Assembly (NCBI RefSeq): GCF_001522545.3
Contig: NC_031783.1
Location: 2,695,562 to 2,759,561, forward strand
DNA length: 64,000 bases
Direction of reading: 5' to 3'
Origin: Parus major
Taxonomy: Eukaryota > Chordata > Aves > Passeriformes > Paridae
A program made the translations under genes and the position numbers. The notes under the pieces are model-generated. The model saw nothing but the letters and a program-made list of their open reading frames with translations. It was not told the DNA's origin and searched no databases. Of this stretch, positions 60,721 through 64,000 are shown one piece after another. How positions within the stretch are numbered: position 1 is the first letter of the stretch; every line of letters starts with the position of its first letter.

Positions 60721-62984
60721 AGGAGGTTTCTCCAAAGAATGCTTGTGCTGCTCCTTGTGCATGGCAGAACTGGCCAGGAGCTCCTGAAGGACACACTCAA
60801 GTGGCTTTCACTTCTCAGTCATGTTCTAAAGGCACAGCGAGGAGGATATTGAAACCCACAGACTGCATGTAAGGAAAACACACATACACAAAAGCTCTGG
60901 GAACCCCAGGTAGAGAAGCAGAGCTGTTCATAAACCAGCCTGCCTTGGCACAGCACCTTCCAGGCTTGCAGTGGGCAATGAAAGAGCTTTTAATTTCCCT
61001 TTGTGTCTCTGCAAGCCTTTACACAGAACACAGAGCCCCAGACTGGACGTGTCAGTCTACACTGGGTCAGCACAAACAAGCCTGGCTGGAGATAAAGGAG
61101 GGGTGAACATACCTGGTGTGATGGTTCTATTCCTGCTGTAAAACACAAAACCTACCCAGAACTTCACAGATTTTCCCAGTAAGTTGCCAGCCTCATTTAA
61201 GTTCAATTAAGTTATAATGTTTAATGTCCCCACCAGGACAGATGTGGCTTGGGAAGATGATGACAACAAAAGCTTCAGCATGACTGTGCATGACACAGAT
61301 CCAGCGAGACAAGAGTTTAGACCTTGGTCACAAAACATACTCCCCAGCCAGGTCACCCCAGGATCCAAGATGTTCCCACACATGCCCTGGTCCTAGAGGA
61401 ATGCTGGAACAGTTGGGTCAAGGGCAGCCAAGCAGCAGATGAGACACGAGGGCCAAATCCCCAGGCAGAGATGTCTGACTGGGATCAGACCTGCTTTTAG
61501 TCTGTAGCAGATCAAGGTTCAGTACAACCCTATTCTCTACATCCAGGTACCATCACACACCAACAAGGATTTGGATTGTCTGTCTCTATCAGCTTCCTTC
61601 AGGCTGCTAAGCTTTAATTAACTGACTTCTCTAAGGTATTCACTAACATCAGCAAGCTCTGCAATGTCTTCTGATTAACTGCATTTGAGAAATTAATTCT
61701 AAATCAGCCTATTCCTCCTGAAACTTCATGCAATATGACTCAATAAAGAGATGCCACTACCTTGCTAAGACAGCAGCTCTTTGAGGACAGTTTTAGGACT
61801 TCTGCACAACAATGCATGAAGATGGTATTTAAGGTTTCCAGGTTCTTTGATGGCCTCAAGGACTTTACAGGAGAGACCAGTCCCATCGCAAACAGGTCAT
61901 CTGATGCAATTACAAGTTGTGGTGGAGTCCCCAAACTTATCTCAATCAGACACTCTTGATTTCCTGTTTGTGGCATTGACAAATAAAAAGCTCTACATTA
62001 CAGGTAATTACACTTCACAGAGGACAACAATTAAGAAATAGCCAATTACATTTTACAAGCGCAGGATAATCAAAAGCTTCCTCAAATATCTAGAGTTGCA
62101 ATAAGTACTCAGAAATGGCAACTCCCAACAAATTGCAGGTAATTTAGAGCAATTTACACAGATGACATATTTCCCTATCTGTGCTCAATACCTACAAACT
62201 GAAAAATACTGCAGGAATTCCCGGAACGCAGCACTGCTGATTTCTAAAATTAGTTCACTACCTATTTCCACCTTCACTGGGCTTGAAGGTGAGATGTAGG
62301 ACTCTGGTCACCACAGTGTAAGGATAAATTAACTACCAGAACACATTTTAGTTCATTTAAAGAATGGGAGGATCATAACATGCATATCAAGTCTAAACAA
62401 CAATAAAAAGTATCTATTGTTTTTATTTATTTGAAAAATATGCTTGATTTTAATAGTGCATAACTTGATTTGAGCCTTATAGTTTTTAAAGGAACTGTCA
62501 TGTCCTTTATTTGTAACTCAGTACTGTGGCTTGCACGCAGTCAAGGCAGGAGAACCAGGATCAAACAGCAAATTAAAAACCATTAATTGATGGAGAGGAA
62601 AGGAAACATGCCTTTTTCATTAACAACTTTTTACACAGGAGATCTAAAAGCATCCCAAGAGGAACAGAGGAGGAGAGACAGATAAGGATGCAACCTAATG
62701 TAGATAGGTATAATACAGCGATTTCATTCCTCACTTTCAGTGCAGTTTTTTTTTTGCGGGGGGAAAACTGGTTTTCCTTGCTCCTATGAGTTGTTGGAAC
62801 TGGAGTTTTATCTCAGAGCAAAGCTCTTGTATTTCAAGAGTCTCTGCAGTGATGGCTCTCTATCTCCTGGCCACCAATTCAACTGCTACTGCCATTATCT
62901 AACCCAAGAGCATATGAATTTCTGCAGGTCTCATTGCTGCCTAAAAACTGTTGAAGTCTCTCAGGATTCCCTTGGCAGTCAGTT

Positions 62985-63100
62985 AAGTACTAAAATCACA
63001 GAGGTATTTGCTGGAAAGGAGCTTTGGAGGAGCAGGGTAGTCTAATCTCCAGCCTGAAGTGGGACTACTGTCTATACCATGTAAGGTGACCACCGCTGAT
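62985..63100 (-). mobile_element. Weak CR1 3'-end remnant
   Basis: On the - strand the words GGAGATTAGACTA, CCAAAGCTCCTTTCCAGC and CCTCTGTGATTTT follow the order of the CR1 terminus (GGACTAGATGA, GGTCCCTTCCAACC, ATTCTGTGATTCT). Divergence is high and it could be chance. Confidence 0.45.
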
Positions 63101-64000
63101 GTTCTTACTGTGAACATGAGTATTCTGAGAAATCTGGTGAGAGAGGTAAAATCCTGATTAGCTATGGCCAGATACTGAAACAGCCTTTTGTGATCTTGTA
63201 TCATAGAGACCATGGGAAGAGCAAGGAGGAAAAATTAACTCAAGTACGGTAACAATGTGTTTGAAAGAGCCTGGGACAGGCAGCAGCCTGACAGGAATAT
63301 AAAACCATGGCTGGAGTGAGGGAGCTTGGTGCAGAAGGCTCCCCTCTATCAAAGGGAGACCTCATGAACACCTTGTATGAAGGGGTTGATAGCTTATACA
63401 AAGTTTATATCTGCAACACAAACAGGAGATCCTAAAAGAAGGAAAAAGTTATTCTCAAACAATTTCCACCCTAACTGCACTGGTAACAATGTGGTTAGAA
63501 AGAGATCCCTCAGCTGTTCTGCAGGACTGTTTTCCTTGTCCTCTGTGCCAAAGGTAGAGTAACCTGATGTTCTACATCCTGTTCACAATTAGCTATTGCT
63601 CAGGATTGAATATACTCCTGTTTGACAAACCTGCCTGTTTTATTAAGTCAGAAACTACACTGGTCAGATAATTTCAGATGCTTGCTCTTACAACCCCAAT
63701 TTTGTCTACTTGGCATATCAATGTGTGTTTATTCAATTTACAAAGAGTAACTATTTTTAAAGTTCAAATTTTAAAGGAACTACATTTTTCTTCCCTGATA
63801 ATTGCCTTCTGTGGCTTGGCAACATTTTTGTGGACAATAGGTGTTCCTGCCACTACTGTCCCATCTGGAACAAGAGGTTTGGCTCCAGTCCCACCCTCTT
63901 TCTTCAACTCAGGCTTCCAGGATGATTTCGAAAGCTGGGAAGTGAGAGGATGATGCCACTCCACACCACCCGAGGCAACATACTACACCCAAGTCCACAG

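Larger units (their letters stand above)
39537..64000 (-). other. Unfinished AXIN1 intron, over 24 kb
   Basis: From the acceptor before 39536 to the window end I find no exon. RGS-domain words such as LKWAESL or a SFIKGCI-like block do not appear on the - strand. The stretch is moderately AT-rich and mostly unique-looking. Recognisable items are a TA/TG microsatellite (46543-46576), an A-tract (60366-60395) and a weak CR1 remnant (about 62985-63100). Open frames up to about 200 codons exist but overlap in different frames and lack family resemblance. Confidence 0.65.

Overview
The window looks like bird nuclear DNA. It has vertebrate genes with canonical GT-AG introns, a GC-rich and intron-compact left end, and several copies of the avian CR1 LINE, including a textbook 3' end at about 38.54-39.00 kb. 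Three genes are recognisable: ARHGDIG (RhoGDI-gamma), PDIA2 (pancreatic-type protein disulfide isomerase) and AXIN1. They stand in the same order and relative orientation as I know from human 16p13.3. I assigned genes by reading the translated exons against remembered family sequences; no database search was run, and the species is not determined.

Layout. (1) 1-3.65 kb, + strand: ARHGDIG, five coding exons that join to a complete 201-residue RhoGDI, with a probable non-coding first exon at the window start. (2) 3.65-7.2 kb, + strand: PDIA2, eleven coding exons that join in frame to 539 residues (signal peptide, a-b-b'-a' layout, C-terminal RDEL). Only about 270 bp separates the ARHGDIG poly(A) signal from the PDIA2 start codon. 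(3) 7.77-64 kb, - strand: AXIN1, convergent with PDIA2. The eight most 3' coding exons lie between 9329 and 39536. They encode the GSK3-binding region, the beta-catenin-binding helix, the His-rich linker and the DIX domain, 549 residues in all. The RGS-domain exon and the start codon are not seen. The stretch 39537-64000 is one unfinished AXIN1 intron with no exon I can support.

The AXIN1 introns hold most of the unusual DNA: two adjoining minisatellites (degenerate 22-bp units, then about 29 copies of a 20-bp unit) at 21.19-22.01 kb, a five-copy 22-bp array at 16.3 kb close to a splice acceptor, a CR1 reverse-transcriptase fragment at about 11.9-12.5 kb, a CR1 3' end that stops about 20 bp from the acceptor of the beta-catenin-binding exon, and several microsatellites.

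ARHGDIG keeps Rho GTPases in the cytosol, PDIA2 folds secretory proteins in the ER, and AXIN1 is the scaffold of the beta-catenin destruction complex. They are neighbours by conserved synteny, not members of one pathway. I found no operon, CRISPR array, prokaryotic-type system or clearly new gene system. The points most worth a second look are the CPHC second active site of PDIA2, the minisatellite pair with 18 CAGGTG E-boxes, the paired RFX-like sites in ARHGDIG, the NAGNAG acceptor before the AXIN1 DIX domain, and the CR1 tail at an AXIN1 acceptor.
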